64,000 bases of DNA from Stutzerimonas stutzeri (GCF_002890895.1 NZ_POUL01000004.1:248001-312000); one strand, 5' to 3'. Counted from the first letter of the stretch, positions 35,497 through 45,491 are shown. Translations and numbers: made by a program. The notes: a model not told the origin generated them from the sequence alone.

Positions 35497-35848
35497 TGGG
35501 TATTGCCCTCAGTGGTTGACTGGTGTTTCCGTTGTCCTCATGGCGAGGTCGGCAGATAGACTGCCAGTGAAGCCCGCTGCCGGCGTGGCGGGTTCTTCCG
35601 GCATCGTTGCGATTCCGGACTGAGTCGAGTTCTAACCCAATGACTGCCAAGCGGGAATGATCGTTTTGTAATAAGTAAGTCACCAAACCGTGGTGCCGCC
35701 CATAAGGCAGGCGGGGAGCGCTCCCCGCACTGCCAAAGTGGTACCGCAGCGTCTGCTTCGCGACGAAAGACAGCCGCAAACCGCCCGAACATCGACACGA
35801 GATCTGGGAGAGTGCTCAACCGGATCGAACAAATTAACTGGACATGCC
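35497..35848. other. Divergent intergenic region of rmf and rlmL
   Basis: About 350 bases without a credible gene. It contains a perfect 18-base palindrome, GCGGGGAGCGCTCCCCGC, at 35711-35728. It must hold the promoters of rmf (minus) and rlmL (plus). I see no confident sigma-70 pair. Confidence 0.4.
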
Positions 35849-38029
35849 ATGACTGATCGCCACGAACTTATCCTCACCTGCCCAAAAGGGCTCGAGGGCC
35901 TGTTGCTCGAAGAAGCCAAGGAGCTCGGGCTCGAGGAGGCGCGTGAGCAGACCGCCGCGATTCGCGGCTTTGCCAGCATGGAGGTCGCCTACCGACTATG
36001 CCTGTGGTCTCGGCTGGCCAACAGGGTGTTGTTGGTGATCGAGCGTTTTTCCACGGTGAATGCCGAAACCCTCTATGAGGGAGTTCATCAGGTCGACTGG
36101 GCGGAGCATCTCGCAGCAACGGGTAGTCTGGCGGTTGAGTTCAGCGGCCATGGCTCCGGGATCGACAACACTCACTTTGGCGCTCTGAAGGTCAAGGATG
36201 CCATTGTCGATCGGCTACGCACCGCAAGCGGTGAGCGACCCAGTGTCGACAAGCTGAACCCGGACCTGCGCATCCACCTGCGTCTTGATCGGGGGCAGGC
36301 AGTGCTGTCCCTGGATCTGTCCGGGCATAGCCTGCACCAGCGTGGCTACCGTCTTCAGCAGGGTGCGGCTCCGCTCAAGGAGAACCTTGCGGCAGCCGTA
36401 CTGATCCGTGCGGGTTGGCCTCGCATCGCTGCTGCTGGCGGCGCTCTGACCGACCCAATGTGTGGCGTCGGCACCTTCCTAGTCGAAGGCGCGATGATAG
36501 CGGCGGACATCGCCCCTAATCTTCGCCGTGAGCGCTGGGGGTTCAGTGCCTGGCTCGGCCATGTGCCTGCTCTGTGGAGTCGCCTGCACGCCGAAGCCCA
36601 GGCGCGTGCCGAGGCGGGCATGGCCCGACCGCCGCTGTGGATTCGAGGTTACGAGGCGGACCCGCGCCTGATCCAGCCGGCAAAGAACAACATCGAGCGC
36701 GCTGGACTGGCGAGCTGGATCCGTGTTTACCAAGGCGATGTAGCGACGTTCGAGCCTAGACCGAATCAACATCAGAAGGGTCTGGTCATCTGCAACCCAC
36801 CGTATGGTGAGCGCCTGGGCGATGAGGCGAGTCTGGTCTACTTGTATCAGAACCTTGGCGAGCGACTGCGCCAGGCCTGTCTCGGCTGGGAGGCTGCGGT
36901 GCTGACGTCAGCCCCGGATCTGGGCAAGCGCATGGGCATCCGTAGCCACAAGCAATACGCTTTCTGGAACGGGGCTCTGCCTTGCAAGCTGTTGTTGATC
37001 AAAGTCGAGCTGGATCAGTTCGTCACTGGTCAGCGAGCGGCCACCGCTGAAAGCAAGAGCGAAGAGAAACCCGCAGCGGAATTGGCGCGCCTCAGTGAGG
37101 GCGGGCAGATGTTCGCCAACCGGCTGCAGAAGAATCTGAAGCTGCTCGGTAAGTGGGCTCGCAAGCAAGGCATTCAATGCTATCGCTTGTACGATGCAGA
37201 CATGCCTGAGTATGCCTTGGCCATTGATCTCTACGGCGACTGGGTGCATGTACAGGAATACGCGCCACCGCGCTCGATCGATCCCGAGAAAGCCCAGGCA
37301 CGACTCTACGACGCCCTAGGCGCTATCCCGCAAGCTTTGGGTGTTCCCCAGGACCGGGTGGTGGTCAAGCGTCGTGAGCGCCAGAGCGGAACGCGGCAGT
37401 ACGAGCGCCAAGCCACTCAAGGCACCTTTGTTGAGGTCACAGAGGGCGACGTCAAGCTGCTGGTGAATCTCACCGATTACCTCGATACCGGGCTGTTTCT
37501 CGACCACCGGCCGATGCGCCAGCGCATTGCGCGCGAAGCGGCAGGCAAGCGCTTCTTGAACCTGTATTGCTACACCGCAACCGCGACGGTTCACGCCGCA
37601 AAGGGCGGCGCTCGCAGCACGACGAGTGTCGACCTGTCAAAAACCTATCTGGATTGGGCACGGCGCAATCTGGCGCTCAATGGCCTGTCGGATCGACAGC
37701 GTTTGGAGCAGGCCGATGTCATGGCGTGGTTGGAGGAGGACCGTGGCGAATACGATCTGATCTTTATCGACCCGCCAACATTCTCCAACTCGAAGCGCAT
37801 GGAAGGGGTGTTCGATGTCCAGCGTGATCATGTCGCCTTGCTCGACCTGGCGATGGCAAGACTCGCCGCTGGCGGCACGCTGTATTTTTCCAACAACTTT
37901 CGCAAATTCGTCCTCGATCCGGGCGTTGCCGAGCGCTACGCCGTGGAGGAAATTACCGGCGCCACTCTGGATGAAGATTTCCGCCGCAACAGCAAGATTC
38001 ACCGCGCCTGGAAACTCCAAGCGCGCTGA
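35849..38029 (+). CDS. rlmL: Bifunctional 23S rRNA methyltransferase (m2G2445 and m7G2069)
   Basis: The 726-residue protein modifies large-subunit ribosomal RNA at two sites. The N-terminal half has a THUMP domain and a methyltransferase with DPMCGVGTFLVEGA and the catalytic NPPYGERLGDE near residue 316. The C-terminal half (RlmK) is a second methyltransferase with FLNLYCYTATATVHAAKGGA and IDPPTFSNSKRM. The ATG at 35849 (MTDRHELILTCPKGLEGLL) begins the conserved sequence; a longer open frame upstream lacks sense. In E. coli the fusion has the same layout. Confidence 0.95.
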   Translation: MTDRHELILTCPKGLEGLLLEEAKELGLEEAREQTAAIRGFASMEVAYRLCLWSRLANRVLLVIERFSTVNAETLYEGVHQVDWAEHLAATGSLAVEFSGHGSGIDNTHFGALKVKDAIVDRLRTASGERPSVDKLNPDLRIHLRLDRGQAVLSLDLSGHSLHQRGYRLQQGAAPLKENLAAAVLIRAGWPRIAAAGGALTDPMCGVGTFLVEGAMIAADIAPNLRRERWGFSAWLGHVPALWSRLHAEAQARAEAGMARPPLWIRGYEADPRLIQPAKNNIERAGLASWIRVYQGDVATFEPRPNQHQKGLVICNPPYGERLGDEASLVYLYQNLGERLRQACLGWEAAVLTSAPDLGKRMGIRSHKQYAFWNGALPCKLLLIKVELDQFVTGQRAATAESKSEEKPAAELARLSEGGQMFANRLQKNLKLLGKWARKQGIQCYRLYDADMPEYALAIDLYGDWVHVQEYAPPRSIDPEKAQARLYDALGAIPQALGVPQDRVVVKRRERQSGTRQYERQATQGTFVEVTEGDVKLLVNLTDYLDTGLFLDHRPMRQRIAREAAGKRFLNLYCYTATATVHAAKGGARSTTSVDLSKTYLDWARRNLALNGLSDRQRLEQADVMAWLEEDRGEYDLIFIDPPTFSNSKRMEGVFDVQRDHVALLDLAMARLAAGGTLYFSNNFRKFVLDPGVAERYAVEEITGATLDEDFRRNSKIHRAWKLQAR

Positions 38030-38161
38030 TCTGTTAGGGAAGGTGCCGCGTTTCGGTATCCACCGGCATCGCATTACGCAGCTGATTCGCTGCGCCAGTG
38101 ATCCAGCGTTGTTGTTTCAATTCAGTGCCGAAGTGATGTCGCGACGGCGGCACTGAACGGA

Positions 38162-39670
38162 CTAGCGTTGCGCGGTGTTTTCGTTGCCGGGACGGTTATA
38201 GAGACTGACCAACACCTGGTCCAGCACCGAGGAAGCGCCCCACGGGCGAGGATGGTTGAGGATTGCGACAACAGCCCAGGTATTGCCGTCGTTGTCGCGG
38301 CTATACCCAGCGATCGCACGCACCGTGTTCAGCGTTCCGGTCTTGACGTGAGCCTTGCCGGCAACCCCTGTATTACGAAGCCGCTTGCGCATTGTGCCGT
38401 CCACCGCTGCCAAGGGCATCGATGAAATGAATTCGGCGGCGTATGGGCTTTTCCATGCGGCTTGTAGCAAGCTGGCCAGCTCTCGCGCGCTGACGCGTTC
38501 GGCCCGCGACAGGCCAGATCCGTTCTCGATGACCAGATGCGGCGAAATCAACCCCTTTCTTGCCAGCCACTGGCGTATCACACGCTGTGCGGCCATGGAG
38601 TCATCTGCATCCGCTTCGTTACGGAACTCAGCACCCAAGCTCAGGAACAACTGTCGTGCCATGGTGTTGTTGCTGTACTTGTTGATGTCGCGAATGATCT
38701 CCACCAGATCTGGCGAATAAGCTCGCGCGATCATCTTGGCGTCAGCTGCCACCGGTGCTACTCGATCCTCACCGAGAATGGTGCCGCCAAGCTCTTTCCA
38801 GATCGCGCGAACGGCACCGGCGGCGTAGCGCTGATGGTCCAGTACTGAAAGGTAGGTTTGTCCGCTGCATCCAGCCGGGAGCTTGCCCGTGACCACCACG
38901 GTCACCCCTTTACCGTTTTCGATCGGGTTGTAGCGGATGTCGGGCCATCCCGGGCATTTTGCTTTTGGTAAGGCCTGAATGCGATTGTCGATCTGAACTG
39001 TGGCGATTGGCGGTTCAACCAGAACCTTCACGTTCCCGCCATCGTTGCGGGCAATGAAACGAAGTGCCTTGAGGTTGACCAACAACGCATCCGGTCCGAC
39101 CAGGAAAGGCTTGTTCTTGTCATTACCGTCGTCGTCGAATACTGGCAGCGTGGGTTGCACGAAATGGCTGCGGTCGAGGACAAGATCACCGGTAACGGTC
39201 TCGACGCCATTGGCCCGCAGGTCCCGCAGCAACAACCAGAGCTTCTCCATGTTGAGCTTTGGATCACCGCCGCCCTTGAGGTAAAGGTTGCCGTTCAGCG
39301 TGCCGTTCTCAATCGGCCCGTCAGAATAGAATTCTGTTTTCCACTGATGGTTGGGTCCGAGCAGTTCCAACGCGGCGTACGTCGTGACTAGCTTCATGGT
39401 CGAAGCAGGGTTCACTGAGACATCCGCATTAACAAAGGTGGGTGATCCGGTGCCGTTGAGTGGAAGCATGACTACGGAAAGGGCGCTGGTTTCGATCTTG
39501 TTTGTCTTGAGTGCCTGTACCACGCGGCTTGGTAAGGTCTGATTGACCGTTTCGGCGAAGGCCGGAATCACTAGTGGCAGCGTCAGCGCGGCAGCGGCGA
39601 GGCGGGACCGCAACTGACGGGTCGCGCGGCTCCGGTTGGCTGGTGCAGACAGGCTCGAAATCAATGACAT
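38162..39670 (-). CDS. dacB: D-alanyl-D-alanine carboxypeptidase/endopeptidase (PBP4)
   Basis: The 502-residue periplasmic serine peptidase trims or cleaves peptidoglycan cross-links. It has a signal peptide to about residue 39 (AFA), the active-site tetrad S90-T-M-K93 in VNPASTMKL, the second motif YSNNTMARQ and the KTG box HVKTGTLNTV. The length and the large insert between the first two motifs match PBP4. It is transcribed alone and converges with rlmL. Confidence 0.93.
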   Translation of the reverse strand: MSLISSLSAPANRSRATRQLRSRLAAAALTLPLVIPAFAETVNQTLPSRVVQALKTNKIETSALSVVMLPLNGTGSPTFVNADVSVNPASTMKLVTTYAALELLGPNHQWKTEFYSDGPIENGTLNGNLYLKGGGDPKLNMEKLWLLLRDLRANGVETVTGDLVLDRSHFVQPTLPVFDDDGNDKNKPFLVGPDALLVNLKALRFIARNDGGNVKVLVEPPIATVQIDNRIQALPKAKCPGWPDIRYNPIENGKGVTVVVTGKLPAGCSGQTYLSVLDHQRYAAGAVRAIWKELGGTILGEDRVAPVAADAKMIARAYSPDLVEIIRDINKYSNNTMARQLFLSLGAEFRNEADADDSMAAQRVIRQWLARKGLISPHLVIENGSGLSRAERVSARELASLLQAAWKSPYAAEFISSMPLAAVDGTMRKRLRNTGVAGKAHVKTGTLNTVRAIAGYSRDNDGNTWAVVAILNHPRPWGASSVLDQVLVSLYNRPGNENTAQR

Positions 39671-39903
39671 AGCGGTTCCCTACAGCGTTCAGGGAAAAGA
39701 GGGCGGGCTATTATGCCCACGTCCGAGAAGTGACATGCTTCTCATCCGACAAGCGTAGACGTCTGGCTCGTCTCCCTGCAAACAAAGATAAGCAAGTAAT
39801 CAGCGGTCGGAGTATCGGCCACCAGGCCGGCGCTGCAATCGCACAAGCCTCCTGTTGCTGTTAGAGTGCGCGCCGTCATCATCGTTATCTAAGGACCGAA
39901 TCA

Positions 39904-40248
39904 ATGGCTACCAATCGCTCGCGTCGTTTGCGCAAAAAACTTTGTGTCGACGAATTCCAGGAACTGGGTTTCGAGGTCAGTCTGACCTACCGTGACGGCC
40001 TTGAGGCCAAGGCGGTCGATGCGTTTCTTGAAGCCTTCCTGAACGAAGCCATCGAAACCAATGGTCTGGGCTATGTTGGTGGCGAGGATTACGGTTTCGT
40101 CTGCCTCGCAAGCCGTGGCTCGGTCAACGAAGAGCAGCGCGGTCAGGTCGATGCTTGGCTCAAGAGTCGCAACGAACTGTCCGAATTCAACGTAAGCCCG
40201 TTGATGGACGTTTGGTACCCGGAAAACGAGATCAACGCTAAGGCATGA
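39904..40248 (+). CDS. yggL: YggL family 50S-binding protein (DUF469)
   Basis: The 114-residue protein begins MATNRSRRLRKKLCVDEF and continues with LGFEVSLTYRDG, the YggL pattern. It is known to associate with the 50S ribosomal subunit in E. coli. The C-terminus (MDVWYPENE) is the usual one. Its last 11 bases overlap the convergent FUSC-like gene. Confidence 0.9.
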   Translation: MATNRSRRLRKKLCVDEFQELGFEVSLTYRDGLEAKAVDAFLEAFLNEAIETNGLGYVGGEDYGFVCLASRGSVNEEQRGQVDAWLKSRNELSEFNVSPLMDVWYPENEINAKA

Positions 40249-41332
40249 TCGAGTCATCCTTGCCCTGATCGGTTACGGCTGTTTGCCTGGATCTGCGCAA
40301 TGCAATCCGGGTGACCAGCCGACGCAGTAGATACATCAGCAAGGTAACAGACAGCGCCACGCCGACCCCGATGGCGGCGTTAATCAGGCGCAACTGTGGC
40401 AATTCCCAGTCTTGCGCCAAGGTTTCGGCCAGCAACAGAAAGCTCAAGGTTGTTTGCAGGACAAACAAGCCATAGTGATGTGCCTGGAATGCCCTGCTGA
40501 GCATTACGAGCGGCAACATGATCATCACCATCATGGGCGGGTCGGCCAGACTGTGGCCCATGTAGATCAGTATTGCTGCTGCACAGAAGATTCCAATGCC
40601 GGCCTGTAGGGCGCGAATGAGGCTGCGTTGCAGGTCCATCTGCAGCGTGGTGAACACCGCTAGTGTCAGCCAGTAGCCGCGTGGCAGATCTGCCAGGGTA
40701 ACGATCAGGCCGCCAGTCGCCGCAGCCAGAATGTAAGTGATCGCGTGCAGCCGCCATTGGCGGATTGGCGTACGCCGCGCCCGGCGACGTAACACTTTCA
40801 CCATGCTCAACAGTCGCGGCATGTAAGGCCACATGCGCAGGCCATGCATGCCTCGGAGACCGAACGCCAGAAGGGTGACCCAGAGGCCTCCGAGGGCGAA
40901 CAGCGCCGCAATGGCCTGAGGATTATTAAAGTCCCCGATGCCATGCTGACCTTGGCCTAGACACAAGCAAATCGCCAGGCCTATGCCGAGCTTACCGGCC
41001 TCGCTGCCATATCGCTGCAGCCACGCTAGCAGCAATCCATAAAAGGCAAACAGGCCGAGGCTGACAAGCGGGTGGGGGGCTGACCAGAAGCCGAGCCCAG
41101 CGCTCCCAGCGCCAAGCCCGATCAAGAGCAGCATTCGCAGCATGCCGAGGCGGTGGAGCGGGTTCGCCTTGGCTGCCTGGAACGCGCCGACTGTTGCCCA
41201 AAGGAAACCTGGATGCCCGCTGAATAAACCGAGCAGCAGGGGCAGGGCACAACCCAGGCCGGCGACCGCGGCAGCTCCCCAGGCGGGGCGGCCAGGTTGC
41301 CAGCCGATAACCTTCCATGGCGACCTCTTCAT
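40238..41332 (-). CDS. FUSC-like inner membrane protein
   Basis: The 364-residue protein has ten or so hydrophobic helices in two groups, with a polar basic stretch (KVLRRRARRTPIRQWRLH) between them, like the membrane part of fusaric-acid-resistance/aromatic-acid exporters. The second group starts with ADLPRGYWLTLAVFTTLQMD, the characteristic FUSC segment. It lacks the long cytoplasmic domain of the full-size AaeB proteins. The ATG at 41332 lies six bases after the dgt stop on the same strand, so it is co-transcribed with dgt. The substrate is unknown. Confidence 0.8.
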   Translation of the reverse strand: MKRSPWKVIGWQPGRPAWGAAAVAGLGCALPLLLGLFSGHPGFLWATVGAFQAAKANPLHRLGMLRMLLLIGLGAGSAGLGFWSAPHPLVSLGLFAFYGLLLAWLQRYGSEAGKLGIGLAICLCLGQGQHGIGDFNNPQAIAALFALGGLWVTLLAFGLRGMHGLRMWPYMPRLLSMVKVLRRRARRTPIRQWRLHAITYILAAATGGLIVTLADLPRGYWLTLAVFTTLQMDLQRSLIRALQAGIGIFCAAAILIYMGHSLADPPMMVMIMLPLVMLSRAFQAHHYGLFVLQTTLSFLLLAETLAQDWELPQLRLINAAIGVGVALSVTLLMYLLRRLVTRIALRRSRQTAVTDQGKDDSIMP

Positions 41333-41337
41333 CAGGC

Positions 41338-42669
41338 TCACGTAGGGCTCGAGCGTCCGGTCATTTCGCTGGCCATCTCGGTCGCGTAGCTGTCGGTCAT
41401 GCCTGCGATGAAGTCGATCATTCGAACAAATGCCTGATACAGCGGCCAATGAGGATCTGGCGCATTATTGCCGAGCAGATCCAGGATGCGGCGATTCTTG
41501 AACGATGGCGTTCGACCGCCGTGTTGCTCAAGCGCTGCACCGCAGAATGCGTTTAGCAGTATTTCTAGGGTGGTATAGGCGCCAATCTCATGCAGAGTTT
41601 TGCGCTTGTCTTGGAAAATCTTTTCCCGGGCCAGAGCCTTGGCCTGCAGAACGCATTGTTTGGCTGGACCATGCATATGTTCAACCAGATCTCCCGCGAG
41701 GCATCCCGTCAGCAGCGCTTGCTGCTGTTCAACGAACGCTTCGGCGGCAGCGTTGGTCAAGTGCTCGATGGCTTTGCCTCTGAGGATCGCCAGCTTGCGT
41801 CGACGTGAGCCTTCGGGGCCGAGTTGCCGGTATGTTTCAGGTACGTCATCGCCCACCAGATTCAGCAGTAGGGCTTCCACCTCGGCGTATTCCAGAAGGT
41901 CCATTTCAAGCCCATCTTCAAGATCGATGAGCCCGTAACAAATGTCGTCCGCAGCCTCCATAAGATACACAAGGGGATGACGCGCCCACCGTTGTTCGTC
42001 CAGCTTCGGTAGGCCGAGTTTGGCTGCTATCTGCTCCAATAGCGGCAGTTCGTTCTGGTAGCAACCAAACTTGTGTTTTTTATAGCCAAGCGCTTCGGCG
42101 TGGCGTGATGTCCAGGGGTACTTGAGGTAGGTCCCTAGCGTTGCGTAGGTGAGGCGCGTTCCGCCATCGAACTGGTGATATTCGAGTTGTGTAAGTACCC
42201 TGAAGCCTTGGGCGTTGCCTTCAAAATTGAGAAAATCGGCACGTTCGGCATCGCTCATGTCGTCCAGCCAGCCACGCGCGGCCGACTGTTGAAACCAGTG
42301 GCGTATTGCATCCTCTCCAGAGTGGCCAAACGGTGGATTACCGATGTCGTGCGCTAAGCACGCGGACTGGATAACCATGCCAAGGTCTGCCGGGCTGCAC
42401 CATGCAGGCATATCATCCCGAAGAACTTCACCCACCCGCATGCCGAGCGAGCGGCCGACGCAGCTGACTTCCAGCGAGTGGGTAAGGCGCGTATGAATGT
42501 GGTCGTTGCTTGAAACCGGATGCACTTGAGTCTTACGTCCAAGCCGGCGGAACGCTCCAGAGAAGATGATTCTGTCGTGGTCCTTGTGAAACGGGCTTCG
42601 ACCAAGCTCTTCATTGCTGTGTACGGATTTTCCGAGCCGCTCTCGATTCAGCAGCGTGTGCCAGTCCAA
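41338..42669 (-). CDS. dgt: dGTP triphosphohydrolase-like HD protein
   Basis: The 443-residue protein hydrolyses dNTPs, or dGTP in particular, to nucleoside and triphosphate. It has the HD motif [12 protein letters not shown] (first His) and [16 protein letters not shown] (His-Asp), plus [21 protein letters not shown] chose a TTG start at 42669 because AAGGAG lies eight bases upstream and because the product then begins [13 protein letters not shown], as in relatives; the next open-frame start (MRASSKL) at 42738 has no support. It is followed closely by the FUSC-like gene. Confidence 0.85.
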   Translation of the reverse strand: MDWHTLLNRERLGKSVHSNEELGRSPFHKDHDRIIFSGAFRRLGRKTQVHPVSSNDHIHTRLTHSLEVSCVGRSLGMRVGEVLRDDMPAWCSPADLGMVIQSACLAHDIGNPPFGHSGEDAIRHWFQQSAARGWLDDMSDAERADFLNFEGNAQGFRVLTQLEYHQFDGGTRLTYATLGTYLKYPWTSRHAEALGYKKHKFGCYQNELPLLEQIAAKLGLPKLDEQRWARHPLVYLMEAADDICYGLIDLEDGLEMDLLEYAEVEALLLNLVGDDVPETYRQLGPEGSRRRKLAILRGKAIEHLTNAAAEAFVEQQQALLTGCLAGDLVEHMHGPAKQCVLQAKALAREKIFQDKRKTLHEIGAYTTLEILLNAFCGAALEQHGGRTPSFKNRRILDLLGNNAPDPHWPLYQAFVRMIDFIAGMTDSYATEMASEMTGRSSPT

Positions 42670-42863
42670 AGAGCAATCTCCTTGATGTCGCCAGATGGGG
42701 GCGGCTTGCCAGCGCAGCAGCTTGCTCGACGCACGCAACCGAACCGCCCAATAACCAATCAGTAACTGGCTGTCAGCCTACAGAGTTGCTGATCGCTAGA
42801 CCATCCGCATTTGCTGAGATATTGATCGGCTCTGCTTCGCCTGCTGAGCAGATGTTTTATCCC

Positions 42864-43172
42864 TTAATGCCGCAGCCTGCGGATGAGGGGGTAAAGCATC
42901 ATCCCTACTCTAGCCAATTTGCCAACCTTGCCCAGTCGACGGCCAAACAGGGTTAACCCCAGGGTTGCTGCAATCATAAGCGGGCCCTTGCCGTTATGGT
43001 GCTCTGAGGAAGCGCTATGGCTACGGCTCGCGACCATTCCCTTGATTCGTTGGAAGGGGTGAACCAATGGCTGTGAGTGATATAGAACTTGTTGGCGGTT
43101 CATTTCCATGCGCAAGCGAACAAGGTCCTTGCGCATGGCTAAATCGCCGGAGCTACTTAGCGGTAGGCTCAT
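42864..43172 (-). CDS. YqjK-like small protein
   Basis: The 102-residue product is rich in basic residues (RKDLVRLRMEMNRQQVLYHSQPL) and ends with a hydrophobic stretch (GPLMIAATLGLTLFGRRLGK). It is the last gene of a trio with YqjE-like and YqjD-like genes, overlapping the second by four bases. Enterobacterial YqjK is the positional counterpart; sequence similarity is only general. Function is unknown. Confidence 0.65.
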   Translation of the reverse strand: MSLPLSSSGDLAMRKDLVRLRMEMNRQQVLYHSQPLVHPFQRIKGMVASRSHSASSEHHNGKGPLMIAATLGLTLFGRRLGKVGKLARVGMMLYPLIRRLRH

Positions 43173-43549
43173 GGCAGTAAACGCTCCCGGTTGCGGGCCA
43201 ATTCTTCGACCGTCGCCTGGAAAGGCGAGACGCTTTCTTTGACGATGCGCACGGCGCGGCTGATGCAGACGGCCAGCACAACTGCGTAGATAGCACAGAG
43301 AACCAGAATGGCGGCGATAGGGTTGCTGTCCCAGAAGGCGATCACGATTGCAGCTGATAGCCCAACGAGAATCAGCAGCCCGAGGATCAAGCTGAAACTG
43401 GCAAGAAGGAACAGCTTGAATACCCGGGCTCGCTCTTCCTGAATCTCAATTCCGATGAGCTCCAGATGCCCTTGTACGAGGCCAGCAAGCGCGCTGCCCA
43501 TCTTCTTGATGGACGGCGTCGGGGCGTCGTCAGCGTGTCTGGTTTCCAT
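43169..43549 (-). CDS. Phage-holin-family (YqjE-like) membrane protein
   Basis: The 126-residue protein has a polar N-terminus and two strong hydrophobic helices (LFLLASFSLILGLLILVGLSAAIVIAF and IAAILVLCAIYAVVLAVCI), the YqjE pattern. Despite the family name it is a chromosomal housekeeping protein. I chose the ATG at 43549 (METRHADD); the frame is open further upstream but that sequence has no sense and runs into the next gene. It lies 20 bases after the YqjD-like gene. Confidence 0.75.
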   Translation of the reverse strand: METRHADDAPTPSIKKMGSALAGLVQGHLELIGIEIQEERARVFKLFLLASFSLILGLLILVGLSAAIVIAFWDSNPIAAILVLCAIYAVVLAVCISRAVRIVKESVSPFQATVEELARNRERLLP

Positions 43550-43569
43550 TGGATCCGTTCCCCACATTA

Positions 43570-43974
43570 TTAACGGCGGGTGATCAGGCCGAAGAGAAAG
43601 CCGACTCCCGCTGCGATCCCGATCGATTGCCACGGGTGAGTATGAACATACTCCTCGGTGCATTGGATAGCCGCTTGGCCCTGTTCTTTCAGTGTGCCTT
43701 CCTGGTCCTTGAGCATTTGACGCGCACGGCTAAGGTTGGCGTTGATCTTACCGCGGAGCTCTTCGGTCTGAGTGCCCGCCGTATCCTGAGTGTGTTTCAA
43801 AAGGCGCTCGGTATCACCGATGAGGGTGTGGAATTCTTCAATGAGCGCATTCTGAGCCGCCTGCAGGTTGCGGCGATGAGCTGACTTATTGATCAGAGAT
43901 GAGGTGTCGGTTCCAGCTGCTCCATCAGGGATGGGCGTGTTGTCGCTGGTGCCAAAAGTCGATTCGGTAGACAT
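43570..43974 (-). CDS. YqjD/ElaB-like DUF883 protein
   Basis: The 134-residue protein has an amphipathic helical part (AAQNALIEEFHTLIGDTERLLKHT) and a C-terminal membrane anchor (WQSIGIAAGVGFLFGLITRR) ending with two arginines, exactly the DUF883 pattern. In E. coli YqjD and ElaB bind stationary-phase ribosomes and tether them to the inner membrane. It heads the yqjD-yqjE-yqjK-like trio. Confidence 0.85.
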   Translation of the reverse strand: MSTESTFGTSDNTPIPDGAAGTDTSSLINKSAHRRNLQAAQNALIEEFHTLIGDTERLLKHTQDTAGTQTEELRGKINANLSRARQMLKDQEGTLKEQGQAAIQCTEEYVHTHPWQSIGIAAGVGFLFGLITRR

Positions 43975-44130
43975 CTGCAGTTCCTCTTGAGTCTCGCAGG
44001 AACGATAGGTCCCGGCGCTTAGGGTTTCGAGCGTGCAGCTGGTACAAGGTTCCCGTTCCGTTTGAATGGGACTGCAGCACTTACGCTGCCCTGGCGGTCA
44101 TATTGCTTCCCCAGCATGATCAGACTCCGG

Positions 44131-44160
44131 AAAAAAGAAAACCCGCTGACGCGGGTTTCC
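44131..44160 (-). terminator. Terminator of the OprD-family porin gene
   Basis: On the minus strand AAACCCGC-GTCA-GCGGGTTT is followed by TCTTTTTT. It lies about 35 bases after the porin stop codon. Confidence 0.9.
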
Positions 44161-44192
44161 ATTGCTACTCAGTTTGCTGCAGCATTCGCTTA

Positions 44193-45491
44193 TTACATCA
44201 GCGGGATGGTGTAGCTCGCGATCAAGCGGTTTTCGTTGATATCGTTACCAGTCCCATTGCTACGGGCGGTCGCATTACGCCATTTCAGGTTCAGGTTTTT
44301 AAGCGCGCCTTCCTGGAAGGTATAAGCAATGTCCATATCACGTTCCCACTCTTTTCCTTCTACGCCAGCGCTACGCTCGAAGTTGTCGCCAGTGACGTAA
44401 CGGGTCATGAAGGTCAGGCCGGGAATGCCAATCGAAGCGAAATTAAAGTCGTAGCGTGCCTGCCAAGATTTTTCATCTTCGTTAGCAAAGTCGTTGATCT
44501 GAACATAATTCACAAGAAACGGATCGGTTGCGCCAGCCAGATAGGCGAATCCAGTGTCGCCACTCATTTTCTGGTAACCCAGACCAATGCTATGGCCGCT
44601 CAAAGAGTAGGTGACCATCGCTCCGAGAGCTTTGTTGTCAACATTGCTGCTACCGTCGTCAGTTGACCGCGCATAGCGCAAGTCTGTCTTCAAAGACTGC
44701 TTGTCGCCAAGTGGCAGAACATGGACGAGGTTATACGAGTGTTGCTTATACAGGTCTTCTAGATTGCTGTAGTAATAACCTGCTGTCAGGTTTTCCATCA
44801 GCTTATAGTTACCGCCGAGGAAAACGAATTCATCAGATTCGTTAACCGCGTTGGCATCCATAACGATGCCGCGTGTGTTCGTTGCTGCGCCAAATGCAGT
44901 CGCGCCATTAACTGCCATCAATTCATGGTTCATCGAATCGCGGTGGTTGATGCGATTCGCGTAGCCGGCTTCGAGGGTGAGGTCTTTGATTTCCTTGGAA
45001 ACCAACTGTGCGCCTTGCATGACCTGAGGAAGCAAGCGGCTGTCGCTGGTGCCGATGGCCTGATTCTTCAGCTGAAGAGTACCGACCTTAAGTACTGTTT
45101 CGGAGAGCTTGGCTTTCGCAGTCAGTCCAAATTCGGAGAAGTCATCTGGAGCTTCGTTTCCGAAGGAGCTAGGCATCAAGCCTGAGCCGGCAGTGTCTTC
45201 GCTCGAATACAGCTTGACACCCTGCAGGCCAAGTGCATCAACACCAAAGCCTACGGTACCTTCGGTATAGCCAGATTCAACGCGCAGAATGAATCCTTGG
45301 GCCCATTCTTCTTGCTTCGATTGGCCTTTTGCTCCGCCGTCCTGACGGAAGTCGCGGTTGAAATAGAAGTTACGCAGTTCCAAACCAGCCTTGGTGTCTT
45401 CAACAAAGGCTGCTTGAGCCATAGTTGGAATAGCCAGTGTTGCTCCCAGAGTGGCAAGGGCCACGCCCCGGGCGATTGGGGTCTTGAGCAT
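44193..45491 (-). CDS. OprD-family outer-membrane porin
   Basis: The 432-residue protein has a signal peptide (MLKTPIARGVALATLGATLA, cleavage near AQA at about residue 27) followed by the OprD opening VEDTKAGLELRNFYFNRDFR. The rest has alternating polar and hydrophobic residues of an 18-stranded beta-barrel. OprD porins take up basic amino acids or small organic acids; the substrate is not predictable. The terminal residue is Met rather than the usual aromatic. Base composition is more AT-rich than the neighbours. GAGGAGAAA precedes the ATG, and a terminator follows the gene. Confidence 0.9.
   Translation of the reverse strand: MLKTPIARGVALATLGATLAIPTMAQAAFVEDTKAGLELRNFYFNRDFRQDGGAKGQSKQEEWAQGFILRVESGYTEGTVGFGVDALGLQGVKLYSSEDTAGSGLMPSSFGNEAPDDFSEFGLTAKAKLSETVLKVGTLQLKNQAIGTSDSRLLPQVMQGAQLVSKEIKDLTLEAGYANRINHRDSMNHELMAVNGATAFGAATNTRGIVMDANAVNESDEFVFLGGNYKLMENLTAGYYYSNLEDLYKQHSYNLVHVLPLGDKQSLKTDLRYARSTDDGSSNVDNKALGAMVTYSLSGHSIGLGYQKMSGDTGFAYLAGATDPFLVNYVQINDFANEDEKSWQARYDFNFASIGIPGLTFMTRYVTGDNFERSAGVEGKEWERDMDIAYTFQEGALKNLNLKWRNATARSNGTGNDINENRLIASYTIPLM

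Noticed and set aside
43169..43549. Holin family name as a sign of a prophage
   Set aside because: No other phage gene is near, and the yqjD-yqjE-yqjK-like order marks a chromosomal stationary-phase cluster.
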